Below, piece after piece: positions 11,943 to 25,318 of a DNA stretch of 64,000 nt; the first letter of the stretch is position 1, and each line of letters starts with the position of its first letter. The notes beneath the pieces are model-generated. The model was not told where the DNA came from and ran no database searches. It worked only from the letters and a program-made list of their open reading frames with translations. The DNA is taken from NCBI RefSeq assembly GCF_051014445.1, contig NC_135137.1, forward strand, positions 16,183,501-16,247,500. Direction: 5' to 3'. The stretch is from Colletes latitarsis (taxonomy: Eukaryota; Arthropoda; Insecta; Hymenoptera; Colletidae). The position numbers and the translations under genes are program-made.

Positions 11943-14900
11943 GCCAGATCCTGGGCTCTTTCTGGTTTGGATCACATGATAATGTGGTACCACACTGAAA
12001 CAGTCGACTAAACCTGGTCTCGATCAATATTTTAGAGGATAGCGCATGTTAGGTCTAGGTTAGGCCTTGGATTTGCCCCCATTAGACTCATACTTTCGCA
12101 TTCAACACATACTTGTGGAACAGAACCTGGGTTTTTTCTGGTTTGGATCACGTGGTAATGTGGGACCACACTGAAACAGTCGATTAAACCTGGTCTCGAT
12201 CTATATTTTAGAGGATAACGCATGTAAGGTCTGGGTTAGGTCCGGGATTTGCCCTCCTCAGTCTCAAACTTTCGCATTCTTCACATACTTCATGAACAGA
12301 TCCTCGGTTTTTTCTGGTTTGGATCACATAGTAATGTGGCACCACCCAGAAACAGTCGATTAAACCAGGTTTCGATCAATATTTTAGATGATAACGCATA
12401 TTAGGGCTAGGTTAGGCCTGGCATTTGCCCCCATCAGACTCATACTTTCGCATTCTTCACATACTTGTCGAACAGATCCTGAGATTTTTCTGCCTTTGGA
12501 TCACGTAGTAATGAGGTACCACACTGATAGAGACGATTAAACCTGGGTCCGATCAATATTTTTGAGGATAACGCATGCTAGGTCTAGGTTAGGCCTTGGA
12601 TTTGCCACATCAGGCTCATACTTTGGCATTCTTCACATACTTGTTGAACAGATTCTGGGTTTTTCAGGTTTGGATCACGTAGTAATGTGGTACCGCACTG
12701 AAACAGTCCATTAAACCTTGTTTCGATCAGTATTTTAGAGGATAACGCATGTTAGGTCTAGGTTAGGTCTGGGATTTGCTCTCATTAGACTCATACTTTC
12801 GCATTCAACACATACTTGTGGAACAGAACCTGGGTTTTTTCTGGTTTGGATCACGCGGTAATGTGGGACCACACTGAAACAGTCGATTAAACCTGGTCTC
12901 GATCTATATTTTAGAGGATATCGCATGTAAGGTCTGGGTTAGGTCTGGGATTTGCCCTCTTCAGTCTCATACTTTCGCAATCTTCACATACTTCTTGAAC
13001 AGATCCTCGGTTTTTTCCGGTTTGGATCACATAGTAATGTGGCACCACCCAGAAACAGTCGATTAAACCAGGTTTCGATCAATATTTTAGATGATAACGC
13101 ATATTAGGTCTAGGTTAGGCCTGGCATTTGCCCCCATCAGGCTCATACTTTCGCATTCTTCACATACTTGTCGAACAGATCCTGAGATTTTTCTGCTTTG
13201 GATCACGTAGTAATGAGGTACCACACTGGTAGAGACGATTAAACCTGGGTCCGATCAATATTTTTGAGGATAACGCATGCTAGGTCTACGTTAGGTGTGG
13301 GATTTGCTCGCATCAGGCTCATACTTTCGCATATTTCTCATACTTGATGGCCAGATTCTGGGCTTTTTTTGGCTTGGATCACGTGGTAATGTGGTATCAC
13401 ACTGAAACAGTCCATTAGACCCGGTTTCGATCAATATTTTTGAGGATAACGCATGCTAGGTCTAGGTTAGGCCTTTGATTTGCCCCCGTCAGAATCATAC
13501 TTTCGCATTCTTCACATACTTGTCGAACAGATCCTGAGATTTTTCTGCTTTGGATCACGTAGTAATGAGGTACCACACTGATAGAGACGATTAAACCTGG
13601 GTCCGATCAATATTTTTGAGGATAACGTATGCTAGGTCTAGGTTAGGCCTTGGATTTGCCCCCATTAGACTCATACTTTCGCATTCAACACATACTTGTG
13701 GAACAGAACCTGGGTTTTTTCTGGTTTGGATCACATGGTAATGTGGGACCACACTGAAACAGTCGATTAAACCTGGTCTCGATCTATATTTTAGAGGATA
13801 ACGCATGTAAGGTCTGGGTTAGGTCTGGGATTTGCCCTCCTCAGTCTCAATCTTTCACATTCCTCACATACTTCTTGAACAGATCCTCGGTTTTTTCTGG
13901 TTTGGATCACATAGTAATGTGGCACCACCCAGAAACAGTCGATTAAACCAGGTTTCGATCAATATTTTAGATGATAACGCATGTTAGGGCTAGGTTAGGC
14001 CTGGCATTTGCCCCCATCAGACTCATGCTTTGGCATTCTTCACATACTTGTTGAACAGATTCTGGGTTTTTCAGGTTTGGATCACGTAGTAATGTGGTAC
14101 CGCACTGAAACAGTCCATTAAACCCTGTTTCGATCAGTATTTTAGAGGATAACGCATGTTAGGTCTATGTTAGGTCTGGGATTTGCACTCATCAGGCTCA
14201 TACTTTCGCATATTTCTCATACATGATGGCCAGATTGTGGACTTTTTTTGGCTTGGATCACGTAGTAAAGTGGTACCACACTGAAACAGTCGACTAAACC
14301 AGGTCTCGATCAATATTTTAGAGGATAACGCATGTTAGGTCTAGGTTAGGCCTTGGATTTGCCCCCGTCAGAATAATACTTTCGCATTCTTCACATACTT
14401 GTCGAACAGATCCTGAGATTTTTCTGCTTTGGATCACGTAGTAATGAGGTACCACACTGATAGAGACGATTAAACCTGGGTCCGATCAATATTTTTGAGG
14501 ATAACGCATGCTAGGTCTACGTTAGGTGTGGGATTTGCTCGCATCAGGCTCATACTTTCGCATATTTCTCATACTTGATGGCCAGATTCAGGGCTTTTTT
14601 TGGCTTGGATCACGTAGTAATGTGGTATCACACTGAAACAGTCCATTAGACCTGGTTTCGATCAATATTTTAGAGGATAACGCATGTTAGGTCTGGGTTA
14701 GGCCTTGGATTTGCCCCATCAGGCTCATACTTTCGCATTCTTCACATACTTGTTTGCCAGATCCTGGCCTTTTTTTGGTTTGGATAACGTAGTAGTGTGG
14801 GACCACACTGAACCAGTCGATTAAACCTGGTCTCGATCAATATTTTAGAGGATAACGCATGTTAGGTCTAGGTTAGGCCTTGGATTTGCCCCCTTTAGAC

Positions 14901-17900
14901 TCATACTTTCGCATTCAACACATACTTGTGGAACAGAACCTGGGTTCTTTCTGGTTTGGATCACGTGGTAATGTGGGACCACACTGAAACAGTCGATTAA
15001 ACCTGGTCTCGATCTATATTTTAGAGGATAACGCGTGTAAGGTCTGGGTTAGGTCTGGGATTTGCCCTCCTCAGTCTGAAACTTTCGCATTCTTCACATA
15101 CTTCTTGAACAGATCCTCGGTTTTTTCTGGTTTGGATCACATAGTAATGTGGCACCACCCAGAAACAGTCGATTAAACCAGGTTTCGATCAATATTTTAG
15201 ATGATAACGCATATTAGGGCTAGGTTAGGCCTGGCATTTGCCCCCATCAGACTCATGCTTTCGCATTCTTCACATACTTGTTGAACAGATTCTGGGTTTT
15301 TCAGGTTTGGATCACGTAGTAATGTGGTACCGCACTGAAACAGTCCATTAAACCCTGTTTCGATCAGTATTTTAGAGGATAACGCATGTTAGGTCTATGT
15401 TAGGTCTGGGATTTGCACTCATCAGGCTCATACTTTCGCATATTTCTCATACTTGATGGCCAGATTCTGGACTTTTTTTGGCTTGGATCACGTAGTAAAG
15501 TGGTACCACACTGAAACAGTCGACTAAACCAGGTCTCGATCAATATTTTAGAGGATAACGCATGTTAGGTCTAGGTTAGGCCTTGGATTTGCCCCCGTCA
15601 GTATCATGCTTTCGCATTCTTCACGTACTTGTCGAACTGATCCTGGGATCTTACTGCTTTGGATCACGTAGTAATGTGGTACCACACTGAAAGAGACGAT
15701 TAAAACTGGTTCCGATCAGTATTTCTGAGGATAACGCATGCTAGGTCTACGTTAGGTGTGGGATTTGCTCGCATCAGGCTCATACTTTCGCATATTTCTT
15801 ATACTTGATGGACAGATTCTGGTCATTTTTTGGTATGGATCACGTTGTAATGTGGTACCACACAGAAACAGTCTATGAAACCAGGTCTCGATCAATATTT
15901 TAGAGGATAACGCATGTTAGGTCTTGGTGAGGTCTTGGATTTACCCCCATCAGACTCATGCTTTCGCATTCTTCACGTACTTGTCGAACTGATCCTGGGA
16001 TCTTACTGCTTTGGATCACGTAGTAATGTGGTACCACACTGAAAGAGACGATTAAAACTGGTTCCGATCAATATTTCTGAGGATAACGCATGCTAGGTCT
16101 ACGTTAGGTGTGGGATTTGCTCGCATCAGGCTCATACTTTCGCATATTTCTCATACTTGATGGCCTGATTCTGGGCTTTTTCTGGTTTGTATCACGTAGT
16201 AATGTGGTACCACACTCAAACAGTCTATGAAACCTGGTTTCGATGAATATTTTAGAGAATAACGCATGTTAGGTCTAGGTTAGGCCTTGGATTTGCCCCC
16301 GTCAGTATCATGCTTTCGAATTCTTCACATACTTGTTTTACAGATCCTGGGTTTTTTCTGGTTTGGAACACGTAGTAATGTTGTACGACACTCACACAGT
16401 GGATTAAACCTGGTTTCGATAAATATTTTAGAGGATAACGCATGTTAGGTCTAGGTGAGGCCTTGGATTTTTCCCCCATCAGACTCATACTTTCGAATTC
16501 TTCACATACTTGTTGAACAGATCCTGGGTGTTTTCTGGTTTGGATCACGTAGTAATGTTGTACGACACTCAAACAGTCGATTAAACCTGGTTTCGATAAA
16601 TATTTTAGAGGATAACGCATGTTAGGTCTATGTCAGGTCTGGGATTTGCTCTCATCAGGCTCATACTTTCGCATTTTTCGCATACTTTGTTGACCAGATC
16701 CTGGGCTTCTTCTGGTTTGGATCACGTGGTAATGTGGTACCACACTGAAACAGTCAATTAAACCTAGTCTGGGTCAACATTTCAAAGGATAACGCATGTT
16801 AGGTCTGGGTTAGGTCTGTGATTTGCCCTCATGAGGCTCATACTTCCGCATATTTCTCATACTTGTTTGCCAGATCCTGGGCTTTTTCTGGTATGGAGCA
16901 CGTAGTAATGTGGGACCACACTGAAACAGTCGATTAAACCTGGTCTCGATCAATATTTTAGAGGATAACGCATGTTAGGTCTAGGTTAGGCCTTGGATTT
17001 GCCCCCATTAGACTCATACTTTCGCATTCAACACATACTTGTGGAACAGAACCTGGGTTTTTTCCGGTTTGGATCACGCGGTAATGTGGGACCACACTGA
17101 AACAGTCGACTAAACCTGGTCTCGATCAATATTTTAGAGGATAACGCATGTTAGGTCTGGATTAGGTCTGGGATTTGCCCTCATCTGTCTCATACATCCG
17201 CATTCTTCACATACATCGTAAAGAGATCCTGGGTTTTTTCTGGATTGGATCATATAGTAGTGTGGTATCACACTGAAGCAGTCGCTTAAACATGGTTTTG
17301 ATCAATATTATAGAGGATAACTCATGTTAGGTCTGAGTTGGGTCTAGGATTTGCCCTCACCAGGCTCATTCTTTCGCATATTTCTCGTACTTGTTGGCAA
17401 GATCCTGGGCTCTTTCTGGTTTGGATCACATGATAATGTGGTACCACACTGAAAGAGACCATTAAACTTGGTTTCGATCAATATTTTAGAGGACAACGCA
17501 TGTTAGGTCTAGGTTAGGTCTGGGATTTGCTCTCATCAGGCTCATACTTTCGCATTTTTCGCATACTTTGTTGACCAGATCCTGGGCTTCTTCTGGTTTG
17601 GATCACGTGGTAATGTGGTACCACACTGAAACAGTCAATTAAACCTAGTCTGGGTCAACATTTCAAAGGATAACGCATGTTAGGTCTGGGTTAGGTCTGT
17701 GATTTGCCCTCATGAGGCTCATACTTCCGCATATTTCTCATACTTGTTTGCCAGATCCTGGGCTTTTTCTGGTATGGAGCACGTAGTAATGTGGGACCAC
17801 ACTGAAACATTCGATTAAACCTGGTCTCGATCAATATTTTAGAGGATAACGCATGTTAGGTCTAGGTTAGGCCTTGGATTTGCCCCCATTAGACTCATAC

Positions 17901-18630
17901 TTTCGCATTCAACACATACTTGTGGAACAGAACCTGGGTTTTTTCCTGTTTGGATCACATAGTAACGTGGCACCACCCAGAAACAGTCGATTAAACCAGG
18001 TTTCGATCAATATTTTAGATGATAACGCATATTAGGTCTAGGTTTGGCCTGGCATTTGCCCCCATCAGGCTCATACTTTCGCATTCTTCACATACTTGTA
18101 GAACAGATTCTGGGTTTTTTCTGGATTGGATCACGTAGTAATGTGGTACCGCACTGAAGCAGTCCATTAAACCTTGTTTCGATCAGTATTTTAGAGGATA
18201 ACGCATGTTAGGTATATGTTAGGTCTGGGATTTGCACTCATCAGGATCATACTTTCGCATATTTCTCATACTTCATGGCCAGATTCTGGGCTTTTTTTGG
18301 CTTGGATCACGTAGTATTGCGGTACCACACTGAAACAGTCGATTAAACCTGGTTTCGATAAATATTTTAGAGGATAACGCATGTTAGGTCTAGGTTAGGT
18401 CTGGGATTTGCTCTCATCAGGCTCATACTTTCGCATTTTTCGCATACCTTGTTGACCAGATCCTGGGCTTCTTCTGGTTTGGATCACGTGGTAATGTGGT
18501 ACCACACTGAAACAGTCAATTAAACCTAGTCTGGGTCAACATTTCAAAGGATAACGCATGTTAGGTCTGGGTTAGGTCTGTGATTTGCCCTCATGAGGCT
18601 CATACTTCCGCATATTTCTCATACTTGTTT
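11943..18630. repeat. 38-monomer higher-order repeat A, copy 1
   Basis: The 6,688-bp unit equals 38 x 176 bp and is followed immediately by a near-identical copy at a constant offset of 6,688. Private variants are shared across the unit: AGGTCCGGGATTTG (12239/18927), GGATATCGCATG (12917/19605), GCCTTTGATTTGCC (13471/20159), CAGAATAATAC (14370/21058) and ACAGATTCTGGTCATT. One difference I can see is T at 16166 against A at 22854. Copy edges were set where the GCTCTTTCTGG monomer at 11943 and 18631 starts to match and where the match fails after 25318. Confidence 0.9.
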
Positions 18631-21600
18631 GCCAGATCCTGGGCTCTTTCTGGTTTGGATCACATGATAATGTGGTACCACACTGAAACAGTCGACTAAA
18701 CCTGGTCTCGATCAATATTTTAGAGGATAGCGCATGTTAGGTCTAGGTTAGGCCTTGGATTTGCCCCCATTAGACTCATACTTTCGCATTCAACACATAC
18801 TTGTGGAACAGAACCTGGGTTTTTTCTGGTTTGGATCACGTGGTAATGTGGGACCACACTGAAACAGTCGATTAAACCTGGTCTCGATCTATATTTTAGA
18901 GGATAACGCATGTAAGGTCTGGGTTAGGTCCGGGATTTGCCCTCCTCAGTCTCAAACTTTCGCATTCTTCACATACTTCATGAACAGATCCTCGGTTTTT
19001 TCTGGTTTGGATCACATAGTAATGTGGCACCACCCAGAAACAGTCGATTAAACCAGGTTTCGATCAATATTTTAGATGATAACGCATATTAGGGCTAGGT
19101 TAGGCCTGGCATTTGCCCCCATCAGACTCATACTTTCGCATTCTTCACATACTTGTCGAACAGATCCTGAGATTTTTCTGCCTTTGGATCACGTAGTAAT
19201 GAGGTACCACACTGATAGAGACGATTAAACCTGGGTCCGATCAATATTTTTGAGGATAACGCATGCTAGGTCTAGGTTAGGCCTTGGATTTGCCACATCA
19301 GGCTCATACTTTGGCATTCTTCACATACTTGTTGAACAGATTCTGGGTTTTTCAGGTTTGGATCACGTAGTAATGTGGTACCGCACTGAAACAGTCCATT
19401 AAACCTTGTTTCGATCAGTATTTTAGAGGATAACGCATGTTAGGTCTAGGTTAGGTCTGGGATTTGCTCTCATTAGACTCATACTTTCGCATTCAACACA
19501 TACTTGTGGAACAGAACCTGGGTTTTTTCTGGTTTGGATCACGCGGTAATGTGGGACCACACTGAAACAGTCGATTAAACCTGGTCTCGATCTATATTTT
19601 AGAGGATATCGCATGTAAGGTCTGGGTTAGGTCTGGGATTTGCCCTCTTCAGTCTCATACTTTCGCAATCTTCACATACTTCTTGAACAGATCCTCGGTT
19701 TTTTCCGGTTTGGATCACATAGTAATGTGGCACCACCCAGAAACAGTCGATTAAACCAGGTTTCGATCAATATTTTAGATGATAACGCATATTAGGTCTA
19801 GGTTAGGCCTGGCATTTGCCCCCATCAGGCTCATACTTTCGCATTCTTCACATACTTGTCGAACAGATCCTGAGATTTTTCTGCTTTGGATCACGTAGTA
19901 ATGAGGTACCACACTGGTAGAGACGATTAAACCTGGGTCCGATCAATATTTTTGAGGATAACGCATGCTAGGTCTACGTTAGGTGTGGGATTTGCTCGCA
20001 TCAGGCTCATACTTTCGCATATTTCTCATACTTGATGGCCAGATTCTGGGCTTTTTTTGGCTTGGATCACGTGGTAATGTGGTATCACACTGAAACAGTC
20101 CATTAGACCCGGTTTCGATCAATATTTTTGAGGATAACGCATGCTAGGTCTAGGTTAGGCCTTTGATTTGCCCCCGTCAGAATCATACTTTCGCATTCTT
20201 CACATACTTGTCGAACAGATCCTGAGATTTTTCTGCTTTGGATCACGTAGTAATGAGGTACCACACTGATAGAGACGATTAAACCTGGGTCCGATCAATA
20301 TTTTTGAGGATAACGTATGCTAGGTCTAGGTTAGGCCTTGGATTTGCCCCCATTAGACTCATACTTTCGCATTCAACACATACTTGTGGAACAGAACCTG
20401 GGTTTTTTCTGGTTTGGATCACATGGTAATGTGGGACCACACTGAAACAGTCGATTAAACCTGGTCTCGATCTATATTTTAGAGGATAACGCATGTAAGG
20501 TCTGGGTTAGGTCTGGGATTTGCCCTCCTCAGTCTCAATCTTTCACATTCCTCACATACTTCTTGAACAGATCCTCGGTTTTTTCTGGTTTGGATCACAT
20601 AGTAATGTGGCACCACCCAGAAACAGTCGATTAAACCAGGTTTCGATCAATATTTTAGATGATAACGCATGTTAGGGCTAGGTTAGGCCTGGCATTTGCC
20701 CCCATCAGACTCATGCTTTGGCATTCTTCACATACTTGTTGAACAGATTCTGGGTTTTTCAGGTTTGGATCACGTAGTAATGTGGTACCGCACTGAAACA
20801 GTCCATTAAACCCTGTTTCGATCAGTATTTTAGAGGATAACGCATGTTAGGTCTATGTTAGGTCTGGGATTTGCACTCATCAGGCTCATACTTTCGCATA
20901 TTTCTCATACATGATGGCCAGATTGTGGACTTTTTTTGGCTTGGATCACGTAGTAAAGTGGTACCACACTGAAACAGTCGACTAAACCAGGTCTCGATCA
21001 ATATTTTAGAGGATAACGCATGTTAGGTCTAGGTTAGGCCTTGGATTTGCCCCCGTCAGAATAATACTTTCGCATTCTTCACATACTTGTCGAACAGATC
21101 CTGAGATTTTTCTGCTTTGGATCACGTAGTAATGAGGTACCACACTGATAGAGACGATTAAACCTGGGTCCGATCAATATTTTTGAGGATAACGCATGCT
21201 AGGTCTACGTTAGGTGTGGGATTTGCTCGCATCAGGCTCATACTTTCGCATATTTCTCATACTTGATGGCCAGATTCAGGGCTTTTTTTGGCTTGGATCA
21301 CGTAGTAATGTGGTATCACACTGAAACAGTCCATTAGACCTGGTTTCGATCAATATTTTAGAGGATAACGCATGTTAGGTCTGGGTTAGGCCTTGGATTT
21401 GCCCCATCAGGCTCATACTTTCGCATTCTTCACATACTTGTTTGCCAGATCCTGGCCTTTTTTTGGTTTGGATAACGTAGTAGTGTGGGACCACACTGAA
21501 CCAGTCGATTAAACCTGGTCTCGATCAATATTTTAGAGGATAACGCATGTTAGGTCTAGGTTAGGCCTTGGATTTGCCCCCTTTAGACTCATACTTTCGC

Positions 21601-24600
21601 ATTCAACACATACTTGTGGAACAGAACCTGGGTTCTTTCTGGTTTGGATCACGTGGTAATGTGGGACCACACTGAAACAGTCGATTAAACCTGGTCTCGA
21701 TCTATATTTTAGAGGATAACGCGTGTAAGGTCTGGGTTAGGTCTGGGATTTGCCCTCCTCAGTCTGAAACTTTCGCATTCTTCACATACTTCTTGAACAG
21801 ATCCTCGGTTTTTTCTGGTTTGGATCACATAGTAATGTGGCACCACCCAGAAACAGTCGATTAAACCAGGTTTCGATCAATATTTTAGATGATAACGCAT
21901 ATTAGGGCTAGGTTAGGCCTGGCATTTGCCCCCATCAGACTCATGCTTTCGCATTCTTCACATACTTGTTGAACAGATTCTGGGTTTTTCAGGTTTGGAT
22001 CACGTAGTAATGTGGTACCGCACTGAAACAGTCCATTAAACCCTGTTTCGATCAGTATTTTAGAGGATAACGCATGTTAGGTCTATGTTAGGTCTGGGAT
22101 TTGCACTCATCAGGCTCATACTTTCGCATATTTCTCATACTTGATGGCCAGATTCTGGACTTTTTTTGGCTTGGATCACGTAGTAAAGTGGTACCACACT
22201 GAAACAGTCGACTAAACCAGGTCTCGATCAATATTTTAGAGGATAACGCATGTTAGGTCTAGGTTAGGCCTTGGATTTGCCCCCGTCAGTATCATGCTTT
22301 CGCATTCTTCACGTACTTGTCGAACTGATCCTGGGATCTTACTGCTTTGGATCACGTAGTAATGTGGTACCACACTGAAAGAGACGATTAAAACTGGTTC
22401 CGATCAGTATTTCTGAGGATAACGCATGCTAGGTCTACGTTAGGTGTGGGATTTGCTCGCATCAGGCTCATACTTTCGCATATTTCTTATACTTGATGGA
22501 CAGATTCTGGTCATTTTTTGGTATGGATCACGTTGTAATGTGGTACCACACAGAAACAGTCTATGAAACCAGGTCTCGATCAATATTTTAGAGGATAACG
22601 CATGTTAGGTCTTGGTGAGGTCTTGGATTTACCCCCATCAGACTCATGCTTTCGCATTCTTCACGTACTTGTCGAACTGATCCTGGGATCTTACTGCTTT
22701 GGATCACGTAGTAATGTGGTACCACACTGAAAGAGACGATTAAAACTGGTTCCGATCAATATTTCTGAGGATAACGCATGCTAGGTCTACGTTAGGTGTG
22801 GGATTTGCTCGCATCAGGCTCATACTTTCGCATATTTCTCATACTTGATGGCCAGATTCTGGGCTTTTTCTGGTTTGTATCACGTAGTAATGTGGTACCA
22901 CACTCAAACAGTCTATGAAACCTGGTTTCGATGAATATTTTAGAGAATAACGCATGTTAGGTCTAGGTTAGGCCTTGGATTTGCCCCCGTCAGTATCATG
23001 CTTTCGAATTCTTCACATACTTGTTTTACAGATCCTGGGTTTTTTCTGGTTTGGAACACGTAGTAATGTTGTACGACACTCACACAGTGGATTAAACCTG
23101 GTTTCGATAAATATTTTAGAGGATAACGCATGTTAGGTCTAGGTGAGGCCTTGGATTTTTCCCCCATCAGACTCATACTTTCGAATTCTTCACATACTTG
23201 TTGAACAGATCCTGGGTGTTTTCTGGTTTGGATCACGTAGTAATGTTGTACGACACTCAAACAGTCGATTAAACCTGGTTTCGATAAATATTTTAGAGGA
23301 TAACGCATGTTAGGTCTATGTCAGGTCTGGGATTTGCTCTCATCAGGCTCATACTTTCGCATTTTTCGCATACTTTGTTGACCAGATCCTGGGCTTCTTC
23401 TGGTTTGGATCACGTGGTAATGTGGTACCACACTGAAACAGTCAATTAAACCTAGTCTGGGTCAACATTTCAAAGGATAACGCATGTTAGGTCTGGGTTA
23501 GGTCTGTGATTTGCCCTCATGAGGCTCATACTTCCGCATATTTCTCATACTTGTTTGCCAGATCCTGGGCTTTTTCTGGTATGGAGCACGTAGTAATGTG
23601 GGACCACACTGAAACAGTCGATTAAACCTGGTCTCGATCAATATTTTAGAGGATAACGCATGTTAGGTCTAGGTTAGGCCTTGGATTTGCCCCCATTAGA
23701 CTCATACTTTCGCATTCAACACATACTTGTGGAACAGAACCTGGGTTTTTTCCGGTTTGGATCACGCGGTAATGTGGGACCACACTGAAACAGTCGACTA
23801 AACCTGGTCTCGATCAATATTTTAGAGGATAACGCATGTTAGGTCTGGATTAGGTCTGGGATTTGCCCTCATCTGTCTCATACATCCGCATTCTTCACAT
23901 ACATCGTAAAGAGATCCTGGGTTTTTTCTGGATTGGATCATATAGTAGTGTGGTATCACACTGAAGCAGTCGCTTAAACATGGTTTTGATCAATATTATA
24001 GAGGATAACTCATGTTAGGTCTGAGTTGGGTCTAGGATTTGCCCTCACCAGGCTCATTCTTTCGCATATTTCTCGTACTTGTTGGCAAGATCCTGGGCTC
24101 TTTCTGGTTTGGATCACATGATAATGTGGTACCACACTGAAAGAGACCATTAAACTTGGTTTCGATCAATATTTTAGAGGACAACGCATGTTAGGTCTAG
24201 GTTAGGTCTGGGATTTGCTCTCATCAGGCTCATACTTTCGCATTTTTCGCATACTTTGTTGACCAGATCCTGGGCTTCTTCTGGTTTGGATCACGTGGTA
24301 ATGTGGTACCACACTGAAACAGTCAATTAAACCTAGTCTGGGTCAACATTTCAAAGGATAACGCATGTTAGGTCTGGGTTAGGTCTGTGATTTGCCCTCA
24401 TGAGGCTCATACTTCCGCATATTTCTCATACTTGTTTGCCAGATCCTGGGCTTTTTCTGGTATGGAGCACGTAGTAATGTGGGACCACACTGAAACATTC
24501 GATTAAACCTGGTCTCGATCAATATTTTAGAGGATAACGCATGTTAGGTCTAGGTTAGGCCTTGGATTTGCCCCCATTAGACTCATACTTTCGCATTCAA

Positions 24601-25318
24601 CACATACTTGTGGAACAGAACCTGGGTTTTTTCCTGTTTGGATCACATAGTAACGTGGCACCACCCAGAAACAGTCGATTAAACCAGGTTTCGATCAATA
24701 TTTTAGATGATAACGCATATTAGGTCTAGGTTTGGCCTGGCATTTGCCCCCATCAGGCTCATACTTTCGCATTCTTCACATACTTGTAGAACAGATTCTG
24801 GGTTTTTTCTGGATTGGATCACGTAGTAATGTGGTACCGCACTGAAGCAGTCCATTAAACCTTGTTTCGATCAGTATTTTAGAGGATAACGCATGTTAGG
24901 TATATGTTAGGTCTGGGATTTGCACTCATCAGGATCATACTTTCGCATATTTCTCATACTTCATGGCCAGATTCTGGGCTTTTTTTGGCTTGGATCACGT
25001 AGTATTGCGGTACCACACTGAAACAGTCGATTAAACCTGGTTTCGATAAATATTTTAGAGGATAACGCATGTTAGGTCTAGGTTAGGTCTGGGATTTGCT
25101 CTCATCAGGCTCATACTTTCGCATTTTTCGCATACCTTGTTGACCAGATCCTGGGCTTCTTCTGGTTTGGATCACGTGGTAATGTGGTACCACACTGAAA
25201 CAGTCAATTAAACCTAGTCTGGGTCAACATTTCAAAGGATAACGCATGTTAGGTCTGGGTTAGGTCTGTGATTTGCCCTCATGAGGCTCATACTTCCGCA
25301 TATTTCTCATACTTGTTT
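18631..25318. repeat. 38-monomer higher-order repeat A, copy 2
   Basis: Second copy of the 6,688-bp unit, directly abutting the first. The last few hundred bases before each copy end (18344-18630 and 25032-25318) also match about 9560-9840, with the shared CGCATACCTTGTTGACC variant. The amplification therefore started from an existing monomer order. Confidence 0.9.
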
